NCBI RefSeq assembly: GCF_040822085.1
Contig: NZ_CP162006.1
Location: 1,302,001 to 1,366,000 of the forward strand
Direction: 5' to 3'
Origin: Rhodoferax sp. WC2427
GTDB taxonomy: Bacteria > Pseudomonadota > Gammaproteobacteria > Burkholderiales > Burkholderiaceae_C
DNA length: 64,000 bases
Shown: positions 24,578 through 33,359 of the stretch, piece after piece
Layout of the letters: the number at the start of each line of letters is the position of its first letter
How positions within the stretch are numbered: position 1 is the first letter of the stretch
Translations under genes and position numbers: made by a program
Notes under the pieces: generated by a model
Seen by the model: the letters and a program-made list of their open reading frames with translations, nothing else
Databases searched by the model: none
What the model was told of the DNA's origin: nothing

Positions 24578-25393
24578 ATGAGCACCATGCGTGAGCGGGA
24601 TTGGCGTGCCTGTTTCGAGCTGCTGCAGACGGTGGTCGACGCGGGCGACAGTGTGGACGCGCTGGCCCGCGCCGCCGTCAACGCCCTGCCCGCGCTGGTG
24701 GCCGCGGAGGTCAGCAGCCTGGCCGAATACAACCTGCGCAATGGTCGCCGCCAGGTGCTGGCCATGCCCGAGGCGGCACCCGGTGCCCCCAACCCGGTCG
24801 GTGGCAAGCCCTGCCGCCGCCCGCATCCCTTGCTGCACCTGCACGCCGACCCGCCGGTGCCGGGCGGCTACCGCACCGGTGAGGCACTGCTGTACCCGCG
24901 CCCGAACCGCAGCGAACCCTATGGCGGCTCCTTCCGCCGCCGCGGCACCGACTATGTGCTGGCGCTGCCGGTGTATGTTGATGACACCACCCTGGTGAGT
25001 TTTGTCCTGAACCGGCGTGACCGCGATTTCAGTGAGCGCGAACGCGCCATGCTCGCGCTGGTGGGGGGGCCGCTGACCCGCATGTACCGGCAAGCGCGGG
25101 CGCTGGAGCAGCTGCGCACCAGCCTGTCGACCCTGGCCCCCAATGCCCAGGGCCTGCATGCCCGTGGCGTCACGCCCCGCGAGACCGAGGTGCTGCGCTG
25201 GCTGGCCGCGGGCAAGACCGACCGCGAGATTGCGGCCATTCTGGGCTGCAGCTACCGCACGGTGCAAAAGCATTTGCAGCGCCTGTACATCAAGCTCGGT
25301 GTCGAGACCCGCACGGCGGCGGTGCTGCGGGCCCTGGGCAGACCAGTACGCACTGCTGCGTATGGCGATCCAGATCCGGTCGGCCTAAGCTGA
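24578..25393 (+). CDS. LuxR-family transcriptional regulator (GAF-like sensor + HTH)
   Basis: A 271-residue regulator without a receiver domain. The N-terminal two thirds look like a GAF-type sensing fold: LLQTVVDAGDSVDALARAAVNALPALV, DYVLALPVYVDDTTLVSFVLNR and FSERERAMLALVGGPL. The C-terminal LuxR HTH (about 206-260) has TPRETEVLRWLAAGKTDREIAAILGCSYRTVQKHLQRLY. A GGAGGG sequence sits 3-4 nt before the ATG at 24578. Palindromes with identical arms lie before this gene and before the downstream FAD oxidase, so autoregulation plus control of the oxidase is likely (inference). Confidence 0.88.
   Translation: MSTMRERDWRACFELLQTVVDAGDSVDALARAAVNALPALVAAEVSSLAEYNLRNGRRQVLAMPEAAPGAPNPVGGKPCRRPHPLLHLHADPPVPGGYRTGEALLYPRPNRSEPYGGSFRRRGTDYVLALPVYVDDTTLVSFVLNRRDRDFSERERAMLALVGGPLTRMYRQARALEQLRTSLSTLAPNAQGLHARGVTPRETEVLRWLAAGKTDREIAAILGCSYRTVQKHLQRLYIKLGVETRTAAVLRALGRPVRTAAYGDPDPVGLS
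25347..25362 (+). promoter_or_regulatory. Palindromic operator upstream of FAD oxidase
   Basis: TACGCA-CTGC-TGCGTA inside the last codons of the LuxR gene, about 100 bp before the oxidase start. Same arms and spacer length as the site at 24534. Confidence 0.55.
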
Positions 25394-25460
25394 AACACAT
25401 TGGGCAGACCAAAAATATGCGGTGCAAACCGTGTGGTGGGTGGGATCTGGAGGTCACAAG

Positions 25461-26891
25461 ATGAACAGCTTGAAAATTCTGGATGGCGAGCGCGAGTCGG
25501 TGGTGGTGGACCATGTCGCACTGGAGCAATTGAAGTCTGCGCTGCGCGGGGACTTGCTGTTGCCCGGCGACGAGGGTTTTGAGGATGCGCGCACGGTGTG
25601 GAACGCCATGGTCGATCGCCAGCCCGCCCTGGTGGTGCGTTGCGCGGGTGTGGCCGATATCGTCCAGGCCGTGCGGTTTGCGCAGGCGCACCGCCTGCTG
25701 ACGGCGGTCAAGGGCGGTGGGCACAATATTGCGGGCAATGCCGTCTGCGATGGCGGCCTGCTGGTTGATTTGTCGCAGCTGCGCGCGGTGATGGTCGATC
25801 CCCAGCGGCGCGTGGCCCAGGTGGAGCCGGGCGCAACCCTGGCCGACTTCGACCACGAGTGCCAAGCCTTTGGTCTGGCCACCCCGGTGGGTATCAATTC
25901 GACCACCGGCATTGCCGGGCTGACGCTGGGGGGTGGCTTCGGATGGCTGTCGCGCAAATACGGCATGACGGTGGACAACCTGCTGGCTGCCGATGTCGTC
26001 ACCGCCGACGGCCGTGTGCTGCGCACCAGCGAGCACGAGAATCCCGATCTGTTTTGGGCGATCCGTGGCGGCAGCGGTAACTTTGGGGTTGTCAGCCGGT
26101 TTGAATTCCAGCTCCATCCGGTGGGGCCCGATGTGCTGAGCGGGCTGGTGGTGTATGCGCTCAAAGACGCACCATCTGCGCTGCGGCAGTTCCGGGACTA
26201 CGTGAAGACCCTGGACGACGACACGACCGTCTGGACGGTGATGCGCAAAGCGCCACCCCTGCCGTTCTTGCCGCCCGAGGTCCATGGGACTGAAATCATC
26301 GCCTTCTGCGTGTTCAGCGCCGGTGACCCGGACGCAGGGCGTACGGCGATCGAACCCGTGCGGCACTTTGGCACTGTGCTGGGGGAATTTATCGGTCTGC
26401 AACCGTACACGGCCTGGCAAAAGACTTTCGACCCGCTGCTCACGCCCGGGGCCCGCAACTACTGGAAATCGCACAACTTCGCCGACCTCAGCGACGGCGC
26501 TATCGACGTGGCGGTGAAGGCCGTGCACAGCCTGCCATCGCCGCACTGCGAGATCTTCTTTGGCCTGATTGGTGGGGCCACCACCCGCCCTGGCGCCGAT
26601 GCCACGGCCTACGCGCACCGCGATGCCATTTACGTCTGCAACGTCCATGGCCGCTGGGAAACCGCCGCCGAAGACGCGCAATGTACCGAGTGGGCGCGGG
26701 CTTTCTTCCGGGATGCAGCGCCCTATGCCTCGGGCGGTGTGTACGTGAACTTCCTGACCGATGACGAGCCCGAGCGCATCAAGGCGGCCTATGGCCCGGG
26801 CTACGAGCGGCTGGTGGCGGCCAAAAACAAATACGACCCGGGCAATCTGTTCCGCATGAACCAGAACATCCGGCCCAGCCTACTGGGTTGA
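25461..26891 (+). CDS. FAD-linked oxidase, berberine-bridge-enzyme type
   Basis: A 476-residue oxidoreductase of the FAD_binding_4/BBE group. The FAD domain has the flavin-linking histidine H88 in KGGGHNIAGN and the following NSTTGIAGLTLGGGFGWLSRKYGM. The BBE C-terminal motif is NLFRMNQNIRP. The cysteine that gives a second covalent flavin bond in bicovalent members (GVC-type motif) is replaced by the N of PVGINST, so a single histidyl bond is expected. There is no signal peptide, so it is cytoplasmic. GGAGG lies 8 nt before the ATG at 25461. It follows a LuxR regulator and shares its palindrome. The substrate is unknown; relatives oxidise sugars, alkaloids or lignin-derived alcohols. Confidence 0.9.
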   Translation: MNSLKILDGERESVVVDHVALEQLKSALRGDLLLPGDEGFEDARTVWNAMVDRQPALVVRCAGVADIVQAVRFAQAHRLLTAVKGGGHNIAGNAVCDGGLLVDLSQLRAVMVDPQRRVAQVEPGATLADFDHECQAFGLATPVGINSTTGIAGLTLGGGFGWLSRKYGMTVDNLLAADVVTADGRVLRTSEHENPDLFWAIRGGSGNFGVVSRFEFQLHPVGPDVLSGLVVYALKDAPSALRQFRDYVKTLDDDTTVWTVMRKAPPLPFLPPEVHGTEIIAFCVFSAGDPDAGRTAIEPVRHFGTVLGEFIGLQPYTAWQKTFDPLLTPGARNYWKSHNFADLSDGAIDVAVKAVHSLPSPHCEIFFGLIGGATTRPGADATAYAHRDAIYVCNVHGRWETAAEDAQCTEWARAFFRDAAPYASGGVYVNFLTDDEPERIKAAYGPGYERLVAAKNKYDPGNLFRMNQNIRPSLLG

Positions 26892-26900
26892 GCCGCAGAT

Positions 26901-28049
26901 TCAGCGCATGTTGCCGGTGTGCCCCAGCGAGTAGCGGCCGGGCTGGGGCCAGACGGTCAGGCCGTGCGGTTCGGCACCCACCTTGATGGATTGGACGGCA
27001 CCGGTTTCGGTATCGAAGGCATACACCTTGTCGTCGAAGCGGCCCGATAGCCACAGGGTTTTGCCATCGGCGCTGACGTTGCCCATGTCGGGGCTGCCGC
27101 CGCCGGGGATGGGCCAGGTGGCGAGCACCTTGCGGGTGGCGAAGTCGAGCACCGACACACTGCCTGGGCCATTGCGCTTGCCGTGCACCATGTTGCTGCC
27201 GCGGTTGGAAATGTAGAGTTTGCTGCCGTCGCGGCTGGGGTACAGGCCGTGGGCGCCGGTGCCGGTGGGGATCTGGCCGATCTTGGTGAAGCTGTCGCCA
27301 TCGACCACGTGGATGCCGTCGGCCATCATGTCGGCCACATAGAACACCTTGCCGTCGGGCGAGATGCGGATGTCTTGCGGCATGCCTTTCTTGTCCAGCA
27401 GCAGGTAGCCCAGCACCTTGCGGTTCACCATGTCGATCTTGGCCAGCTTGCCGCCGAACTCGCAGGTGAACAGGGCGTAGCTGCCGTCGATGGCGAAGTC
27501 GGCGTGGTTGATGCCCTTGCACTCGGGCACCGCCAGGCTGGATTGCAGCGCCATGGTGTGGGCATCGCGAAAGTCCAGCCGGGCAAAGGCTTCGGCCACC
27601 ACGATGGCCTGTTTGCCGTCGGGGGTGAAGTACATATTGTAGGGGTCGTCCACCGGCACATCCTGGCCGCGCTTGCCGGTCTTGGGGTCGATGGGGGTCA
27701 GGCTGCCGCTGTTCTTGCCTTCGGCATTGTTGGCCACCCACAGGGTCTGCAGGTCCCAGGAGGGCACCACATGTTGCGGGCTGTGGCCCACGGCAAACTT
27801 GTCCACCACCTTCATGGTGGCGGGGTCGATCACGTAGATATCGTTGGAGCGCAGGTTGGGCACGTAGATGCGGGGCAGGGCGCCGGCCACGGCCGGGCTC
27901 AAGCGGCCCATGCCAGCTTCGCTGTACAGGTTGCTGGCGTTGACCACTGGCGGCATGCCGGGGGTGGTGGCGATGGGCGCGGCCCAGGCGCTGTGGCACA
28001 GGGCCAGGGTGGCGGCGGTCAATGCGGCGAGGCGGGTAAGTTGGAACAT
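26901..28049 (-). CDS. Exported YVTN/YncE-type beta-propeller protein
   Basis: A 382-residue periplasmic protein with a signal peptide (about 1-24, ending HSAWA). The rest is a seven-bladed propeller of YncE/cytochrome-D1-like repeats: RIYVPNLRSNDIYVIDPATMKVV, TLWVANNAEGKNSGSLTPIDP, VFYVADMMADGIHVVD, LYISNRGSNMVHGKRNGPGSVSVLD and TLWLSGRFDDKVYAFD. No haem motif is present. The ATG at 28049 is chosen for the signal peptide. It lies 34 bp after the creatininase-like gene, probably the same transcript. Role unknown; likely ligand or partner binding. Confidence 0.87.
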   Translation of the reverse strand: MFQLTRLAALTAATLALCHSAWAAPIATTPGMPPVVNASNLYSEAGMGRLSPAVAGALPRIYVPNLRSNDIYVIDPATMKVVDKFAVGHSPQHVVPSWDLQTLWVANNAEGKNSGSLTPIDPKTGKRGQDVPVDDPYNMYFTPDGKQAIVVAEAFARLDFRDAHTMALQSSLAVPECKGINHADFAIDGSYALFTCEFGGKLAKIDMVNRKVLGYLLLDKKGMPQDIRISPDGKVFYVADMMADGIHVVDGDSFTKIGQIPTGTGAHGLYPSRDGSKLYISNRGSNMVHGKRNGPGSVSVLDFATRKVLATWPIPGGGSPDMGNVSADGKTLWLSGRFDDKVYAFDTETGAVQSIKVGAEPHGLTVWPQPGRYSLGHTGNMR

Positions 28050-28083
28050 GGGATGTGTGGGTCGGTGATGGAAATACGTTAAT

Positions 28084-28950
28084 TTAGCGGGTTGCCGTAG
28101 CAGCTTTGAGCGCCTGCACGGTTTTGCTGACGATGGCGTCGATGCCGAGCTGGCCCAGCTCGGCCGTGGCGCGGTGCGGGTCGCCGCCATACACGCCGTC
28201 GGCCTGGCCGACCTTGGGGCCGCTGCGCATGGCCTCCTGGCGCACCATGTGCGGGGCCACGGCCAGCAGCAGGGCGGTATCGGCCAGGCCGGCGTGGGTG
28301 CCGATCTCATCGTCGCGGATGCCGTGCTGGCGCAGGATCTGCGCGTAACCTTCGGAGCTGGTGGCGTAGTAGACCTCGGGCAGGATGGCCCGGGCTCCGG
28401 TGCTGGCCCAGCTTTTGTTCAACTGGGCCACCACCTGCTGCACGTCTTTCAGGTAGCCGCCGTGGTCGCCCAGGAACACCACATTTTGGAAGCCATGCAC
28501 CCGGAAGCTGTTGGCGGCGGACTCCAGGGTCTTCTTGAACACCTCGTCGGGCACGGTGATGGTGCCGGGAAAGCGCATGTGCGAGGTGGTGGGTGCCGTG
28601 CCGCCCTCGGGCACATAGGCCATCACGGGCGCCACCAGGGCATTGCCCAGGCCTTCGGCGATGCGCTGCGACAGCGCCTTGACCCGCGCGTTGTGCTTGC
28701 CCAGTGCCACATACGGCCCGCTTTGCTCGGTGCCACCGATGGGCACCAGAATGGTGGTTTTGCCCAGGCGCACCTGGTCACGCAGTTCGGTCCAGGTCAG
28801 GTCTTCCAGAAACACGGTGGGCAGTGGGTGTGGGGGGGGCGGTGTCTGGGCCCAGGCGGCATGGCTGGCCATCAGCAGGAGCAGGCCCGCCAGTGTGGTC
28901 TGCGCGCGCAAAAAGGGGTGGTGCATAAAAAAGGCTGTGGAGTGCGTCAT
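28084..28950 (-). CDS. Exported creatininase-family amidohydrolase
   Basis: A 288-residue protein with an N-terminal signal sequence (LAGLLLLMASHAAWA), unusual for a family that is mostly cytoplasmic. The creatinine amidohydrolase fold is marked by ILVPIGGTEQSGPYVALGKHNARV, the glutamate/histidine metal ligands there, TTSHMRFPGTITV, VFLGDHGGY and GTHAGLADTALLLAVAP. Family members hydrolyse cyclic amides such as creatinine or formamidopyrimidines. The start could be 28950 or 28926; both keep the signal peptide and neither has a clear ribosome-binding site. Probably co-transcribed with the beta-propeller gene downstream. Confidence 0.85.
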   Translation of the reverse strand: MTHSTAFFMHHPFLRAQTTLAGLLLLMASHAAWAQTPPPPHPLPTVFLEDLTWTELRDQVRLGKTTILVPIGGTEQSGPYVALGKHNARVKALSQRIAEGLGNALVAPVMAYVPEGGTAPTTSHMRFPGTITVPDEVFKKTLESAANSFRVHGFQNVVFLGDHGGYLKDVQQVVAQLNKSWASTGARAILPEVYYATSSEGYAQILRQHGIRDDEIGTHAGLADTALLLAVAPHMVRQEAMRSGPKVGQADGVYGGDPHRATAELGQLGIDAIVSKTVQALKAATATR

Positions 28951-29112
28951 AGACCGAGTCAAGGGAGTGTGCACAGTTCCCGCACCCGCGCATTGTCTCA
29001 GGTCAAAGTCGGGTAAAGATGGGCTCCGTCCCGGGTGTAAGTGTGGCCAGCAAAGGGGCAAATCGGACTATATTGGTCGCCATCCATGCGCTGATCCACC
29101 GAGAAAATCCCT

Positions 29113-29937
29113 ATGAAATTTGAACAACTGATTGCCTCCGACACCTTGATCCCCTCGCTGCCCGCCACGGTTGCACAGATCTTTGGTGAATTCCAGAAAC
29201 CCGATCCGGATGTGCGCCGGATCACCGCCCTGGTGTCGGCCGAAGTGGGGCTCACGGTGCGGGTGCTGCGCCTGCTCAACTCGGCCCGCTACGGTAGCGG
29301 TGGCCGCATCGGCACCATGGAGGCGGCGATTCCGTTGTTGGGGCTCAAGGCCATCAAGCAGTTGGTCAGTGCCGCCGCGGTGCGTGGGGCTTTTCGCATG
29401 GTGCCTGGGGTCGATATGCCCGAATTCTGGCGCAACAGCCTGGACGTGGCCAAGATTGCCCAGTCGCTGGCCGCCACCATGGGCATGGACAAGGGGCTGG
29501 CGTTCACCGCCGGCCTGCTGCACGGGGTGGGTGACCTGGTGATGAAGATGGCCATGCCCGACCAGCCCTGCATGCAGCCGGACTTTGCCAAGGACGGCAA
29601 CCGCTATGCCCGGCAAATAGCCGAGCTGGGCTACTCCTATGCCGATGTGGGGGCGGCATTTGCCGCCAAGTGGCGCTTTCCGCAGGAGATTGTGGATGCC
29701 ATCCAGCACCACCCGAATCCGCAGGAGGACGTGGCCACCGACACCCTGGCTGGCATCCTGTACCTCGCCGCCTGGGGCGGCCGTGCCCACGAGCTTGACC
29801 TGGACACGCCCAGCAAGCTGGAGCAATACCCGCGCCACGTGGCCGAGGCCATCGGCTGCACCGACGCTGAGGCACAGCTGTGCGCGGACGATGCCATCGA
29901 GTGGACGGGCCCGGAGGAGGCCGGGGAATTTGCCTAG
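29113..29937 (+). CDS. HDOD-domain signalling protein
   Basis: A 274-residue cytoplasmic protein that is essentially one HDOD domain (about 10-210). It has IPSLPATVAQIFGEFQ, LVSAEVGLTVRVLRLLNSARYG, IPLLGLKAIKQLV and AGLLHGVGDLVMKM, where the HD pair is replaced, so no phosphodiesterase activity is expected. HDOD proteins act as scaffolds in motility, biofilm and stress pathways. GAAAATCCCT before the ATG contains no strong ribosome-binding site. Encoded alone. Confidence 0.9.
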   Translation: MKFEQLIASDTLIPSLPATVAQIFGEFQKPDPDVRRITALVSAEVGLTVRVLRLLNSARYGSGGRIGTMEAAIPLLGLKAIKQLVSAAAVRGAFRMVPGVDMPEFWRNSLDVAKIAQSLAATMGMDKGLAFTAGLLHGVGDLVMKMAMPDQPCMQPDFAKDGNRYARQIAELGYSYADVGAAFAAKWRFPQEIVDAIQHHPNPQEDVATDTLAGILYLAAWGGRAHELDLDTPSKLEQYPRHVAEAIGCTDAEAQLCADDAIEWTGPEEAGEFA

Positions 29938-29977
29938 CGGTGCAGTGGCGATCAGATGGGGCTGAAAAGTGCAGCCT

Positions 29978-30016
29978 GCGCTTGCCTGGTATCACTTTGT
30001 AGCTACAAAAATGGTA
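29978..30016 (+). repeat. Dispersed hairpin repeat, degenerate copy 8
   Basis: GCGCTTGCCTGGTATCAC then TTTGTAGCTACAAAAATGG. The AGCTA core and A-run tail match and the hairpin is decayed. It lies in the 350-bp gap 29938-30287, which otherwise holds only the promoter region of the ABC operon. Confidence 0.45.
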
Positions 30017-30079
30017 CTTTTTGCCGTTGGGCACATCGGCGGCAAAGGGTTTTTACAAAAATATGATGATTGGCGGGCG

Positions 30080-30095
30080 ATGTCACCGGTAACGT
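30080..30095 (+). promoter_or_regulatory. LacI/GntR-type operator upstream of sugar ABC operon
   Basis: ATGTCACCGGTAACGT closely resembles LacI-family operators of the gluconate-repressor kind (ATGTTACC-N-GTAACAT type), with a central ACCGGT dyad. It is about 190 bp before the binding-protein gene. No LacI-family gene is in the window. Confidence 0.45.
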
Positions 30096-30287
30096 AATAC
30101 GCCCATGCCAAATAGTGGACATTTCTCGTATGCATAAGGGTTCAGGGTATTCCCTTGGTGGATTTTTGGGTGTTTATTTGTATTATTAATGGAGGCGAGC
30201 GGCTCTGGCCCCACTGCCTGCACCCGGGGTAGCGGGCGGTCCATCCGCCGTGCCTTGGCAACATCCAAAGAGACGAAAGAACACACC

Positions 30288-31562
30288 ATGCATTTTGCGA
30301 AACGTACCACCGTGCACGCTGCTGCCAGCCTGGCTCTGGCCTCCTTCGGCCTGATGACCGCGGCCGCAGTGTCGGCCAAGGAAGTGACGGTCTGGGCCTG
30401 GGACCCCAACTTCAACATCGCCATCATGAAAGATGCCGCCGCCCGCTACACCGCCAAGCATCCCGATGCCACGTTCAAGATCGTCGACATGTCCAAGGCG
30501 GACCTGGAGCAAAAGCTGCAAACCATGCTGGCCTCGGGGGTGAGCAAGTCGCTGCCCGACATCGTGCTGGTGGAAGACTACAACGCGCAAAAATACCTGC
30601 GCTCGTTCCCCACCGCGTTCGAGCCCATGTCGGGCAAGGTCGACTACGCCGGGTTTGCCAAGTACAAGGTGGACCTGATGACGGTCAACGGCAAGGTCTA
30701 CGGCCTGCCTTTCGACTCGGGCGTGACGGGTATGTACTACCGCAAGGATCTGCTGGCCAAGGCCGGTTTTTCCGATAAGGACATGGAGAACATCACCTGG
30801 GACCGCTACATCGAGATCGGCACCAAGGTGATGGCCGTCACCGGCAAAAAAATGCTCGGCATCGACCCCAATGACAACGGCCTGATCCGCGTGATGATGC
30901 AGTCCGCCGGGCGTTGGTACTTCGACAAGGACGGCAAGCTCGACATCAAGGGCAACCCCGCCCTCAAGGCCGCCATGGAAGTGCAGGGCAAGCTGTTCAA
31001 GTCGGGCATCGTCAAGCCCGTGACCAATTGGGCCGAGTACGTGGGTGCCGTCAACAAGGGCGACGTGGCCAGCATCACCACCGGCGTGTGGATCACCGGC
31101 GCGGTGAAGTCCGAGAAGAGCCAGGCCGGTCTGTGGGCCGTGGCCCCTACACCGTCCCTGAACCTGCCGGGTGCCACGCATGCCTCCAACCTGGGGGGCT
31201 CCAGCTGGTATGTGCTGTCGGGCGGGAAAGAGAAGGCCATGGCGGTCGATTTTCTGAATGAAATCTTCGCCAAGGACACCGACTTCTACCAAAGCATCCT
31301 GATCTCGCGCGGCGCCGTCGGCACCTTGATGTCTTCGCGCGCAGGCAAGGCCTACAGCGATGCCGACCTGTTCTTTGGGGGCGCCCAGGTGTGGCTGCGC
31401 TTCAGCGACTGGCTGGCCAAGGTGCCCAGCGTGAACTACGGCATGTACACCTACGAAGGCGATGCCGCCGTGTCGGCCCAGCTGCCCGCCCTGAACCAGG
31501 GCGTGCCCGTAGACCAGTTGCTGGACAAGATCCAGGCCCAACTCGCGGCCCAGATCAAGTAA
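30288..31562 (+). CDS. Sugar ABC transporter substrate-binding protein
   Basis: A 424-residue periplasmic binding protein of the MalE/UgpB class (family 1). The signal peptide covers about 1-28 (MTAAAVSA). Mature segments EVTVWAWDPNFN, LPDIVLVEDY, VYGLPFDSGVTGMYYRKDLL and NLGGSSWYVLSGGKEKAMAVDFLN are typical. First gene of a five-gene unit: binding protein, two permeases, GH2 glycosidase, ATPase. The same order is known from the lacEFGZK operon of Agrobacterium radiobacter, so a galactoside or similar oligosaccharide is a reasonable ligand guess. Confidence 0.92.
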   Translation: MHFAKRTTVHAAASLALASFGLMTAAAVSAKEVTVWAWDPNFNIAIMKDAAARYTAKHPDATFKIVDMSKADLEQKLQTMLASGVSKSLPDIVLVEDYNAQKYLRSFPTAFEPMSGKVDYAGFAKYKVDLMTVNGKVYGLPFDSGVTGMYYRKDLLAKAGFSDKDMENITWDRYIEIGTKVMAVTGKKMLGIDPNDNGLIRVMMQSAGRWYFDKDGKLDIKGNPALKAAMEVQGKLFKSGIVKPVTNWAEYVGAVNKGDVASITTGVWITGAVKSEKSQAGLWAVAPTPSLNLPGATHASNLGGSSWYVLSGGKEKAMAVDFLNEIFAKDTDFYQSILISRGAVGTLMSSRAGKAYSDADLFFGGAQVWLRFSDWLAKVPSVNYGMYTYEGDAAVSAQLPALNQGVPVDQLLDKIQAQLAAQIK

Positions 31563-31638
31563 GCCACCACGCTGGATGGGGACGCGGCAAGTCGTGTTGC
31601 CACCGCCCCCATCGCCCCCTCGTTCTGGAGATTTTTTT

Positions 31639-32529
31639 ATGCGGCAAGCAAGCAGGCCGGGGCATCGCCTTTTCTACGATGTCAACGGATGGGCTTTTGT
31701 GTCGGCGGCATTGCTGCTGATCGGCACCTTCATGGTCTACCCCATCGTCCAATCGCTGTGGATGTCGCTGCACGCGGGGCAGGGCAGCATGGTGCAGTTT
31801 GTGGGCCTGGGCAATGTGGAGCGGCTGGTCAACGACCCGATGTTCTTGCGGGCGCTGACCAACACCTTCATCTTTTTGGTCGTGCAGGTGCCCATCATGA
31901 TTGTGCTGGCGCTGGTGATGGCCTCCTGCCTGAACATGCCGAATCTGCGCTTTCGGGGCCTGCTGCGCACCGCCGTGTTTTTGCCCTGTGTCACCTCCCT
32001 GGTGGCGTACTCGGTGCTGTTCAAGAGCATGTTTTCTTATGACGGCCTGGTCAATGCCACGCTGCTCTGGCTGGGCCTCATCGACCAGCCCGTGCCCTGG
32101 CTGACCGACCCCTTCTGGGCCCGGGTGGTGGTGATTGCGGCCATCACCTGGCGCTGGACCGGCTACAACATGATCTTCTACCTGGCGGCCATGCAGAACG
32201 TCGACAAGTCCATCTACGAGGCCGCCCGCATCGACGGCATCTCGGCCACCCGGCGGTTTTTGTCGATCACCATTCCGGTGCTCAAGCCGGTCATTTTGTT
32301 CACCACCGTCACGTCCACCATCGGTACGCTGCAGATGTTTGACGAGGCCATGAACATCACCGGCGGCGGCCCGGCCGACAGCACCCTGACCTTGTCGCTG
32401 TACATCTACAACCTGTCGTTCAAGTTTGTGCCCAACTTCGGCTACGCAGCTACGGTGTCGTACGTGATTGTGATTTTGGTGGCGATATTGGCCTTCTTCC
32501 AGTTTTACGTGGCGCGGGAAAAGGAATGA
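31639..32529 (+). CDS. Sugar ABC transporter permease (MalF type)
   Basis: A 296-residue inner-membrane permease with six hydrophobic segments. The cytoplasmic EAA loop reads YEAARIDGISATRRFLSITIPVLKPV, the coupling site for the ATPase. GGAG lies about 9 nt before the ATG at 31639. Its stop overlaps the start of the second permease by 4 bp (ATGA), a sign of translational coupling. Works with the binding protein upstream and the ATPase at 35.6 kb. Confidence 0.93.
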   Translation: MRQASRPGHRLFYDVNGWAFVSAALLLIGTFMVYPIVQSLWMSLHAGQGSMVQFVGLGNVERLVNDPMFLRALTNTFIFLVVQVPIMIVLALVMASCLNMPNLRFRGLLRTAVFLPCVTSLVAYSVLFKSMFSYDGLVNATLLWLGLIDQPVPWLTDPFWARVVVIAAITWRWTGYNMIFYLAAMQNVDKSIYEAARIDGISATRRFLSITIPVLKPVILFTTVTSTIGTLQMFDEAMNITGGGPADSTLTLSLYIYNLSFKFVPNFGYAATVSYVIVILVAILAFFQFYVAREKE

Positions 32530-33347
32530 TGCATATGTCCTTTGAAAAAGTCCGCATGGCGTGCATTTACCTGTTTTTGTGGGTGATGGCGTTCTTGTCG
32601 ATATTTCCATTTCTGTGGATGGTGATCAGCGCCACCAACGAGAGCAACGACATCACCAAAGGAAAAATATCTTTTGGCAATGCCATGGTGGCCAACTACC
32701 AGAAGTTTGCGGCCCTGTTCGATGTGGGGCTGGTATTTTGGAACTCCGCCAAAATTGCCATCGTGGGCTCGGTGCTGACCCTGCTGGTGTCGTCCCTGGC
32801 GGGCTACGGGTTTGAGATTTTCAAATCGCCCACCCGTGAGCGGTTTTACCAGGGCATTCTGGTGTCGATGATGATTCCATTTGCGACCTTGATGATCCCG
32901 CTGTTCATCCTGCTGGCGTCCTTTGACATGCTCGACACCCACATGGCGGTGATCTTGCCCACCATCGCGTCGGCCTACATGGTGTTTTACTTTCGGCAAA
33001 ACACCAAGTCGTTCCCACCGGAATTGCGGGACGCGGCGCGGGTCGATGGGCTGAAGGAGTGGCAGATATTTCTGTTTGTGTATCTGCCGGTAATGCGCTC
33101 CACCTATGCCGCGGCTTTCATCATTGTGTTCATGGCCACCTGGAACAGTTTCCTGTGGCCGCTAATCGTGTTGCAGTCGGTGGAGCTGAAAACCATCACC
33201 CTGGTTTTATCGTCCCTGGGCTCGTCGTACACGCCCGATTTTGGCGTGATCATGGTCGCCACCATCATGGCCACCCTCCCCACACTCGCCGTCTTTTTTG
33301 CCATGCAGCGCCAGTTTGTCGAAGGCATGCTGGGTTCAGTGAAGTAA
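32526..33347 (+). CDS. Sugar ABC transporter permease (MalG type)
   Basis: A 273-residue inner-membrane permease with about six hydrophobic segments and the EAA loop ELRDAARVDGLKEWQIFLFVYLPVMRS. It starts inside the stop of the first permease; a second ATG nine bases on (32535) is an alternative. The typical MalG ending FVEGMLGSVK is present. It forms the channel with the MalF-type partner. Confidence 0.93.
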   Translation: MMHMSFEKVRMACIYLFLWVMAFLSIFPFLWMVISATNESNDITKGKISFGNAMVANYQKFAALFDVGLVFWNSAKIAIVGSVLTLLVSSLAGYGFEIFKSPTRERFYQGILVSMMIPFATLMIPLFILLASFDMLDTHMAVILPTIASAYMVFYFRQNTKSFPPELRDAARVDGLKEWQIFLFVYLPVMRSTYAAAFIIVFMATWNSFLWPLIVLQSVELKTITLVLSSLGSSYTPDFGVIMVATIMATLPTLAVFFAMQRQFVEGMLGSVK

Positions 33348-33359
33348 GGTTTTATCAAA

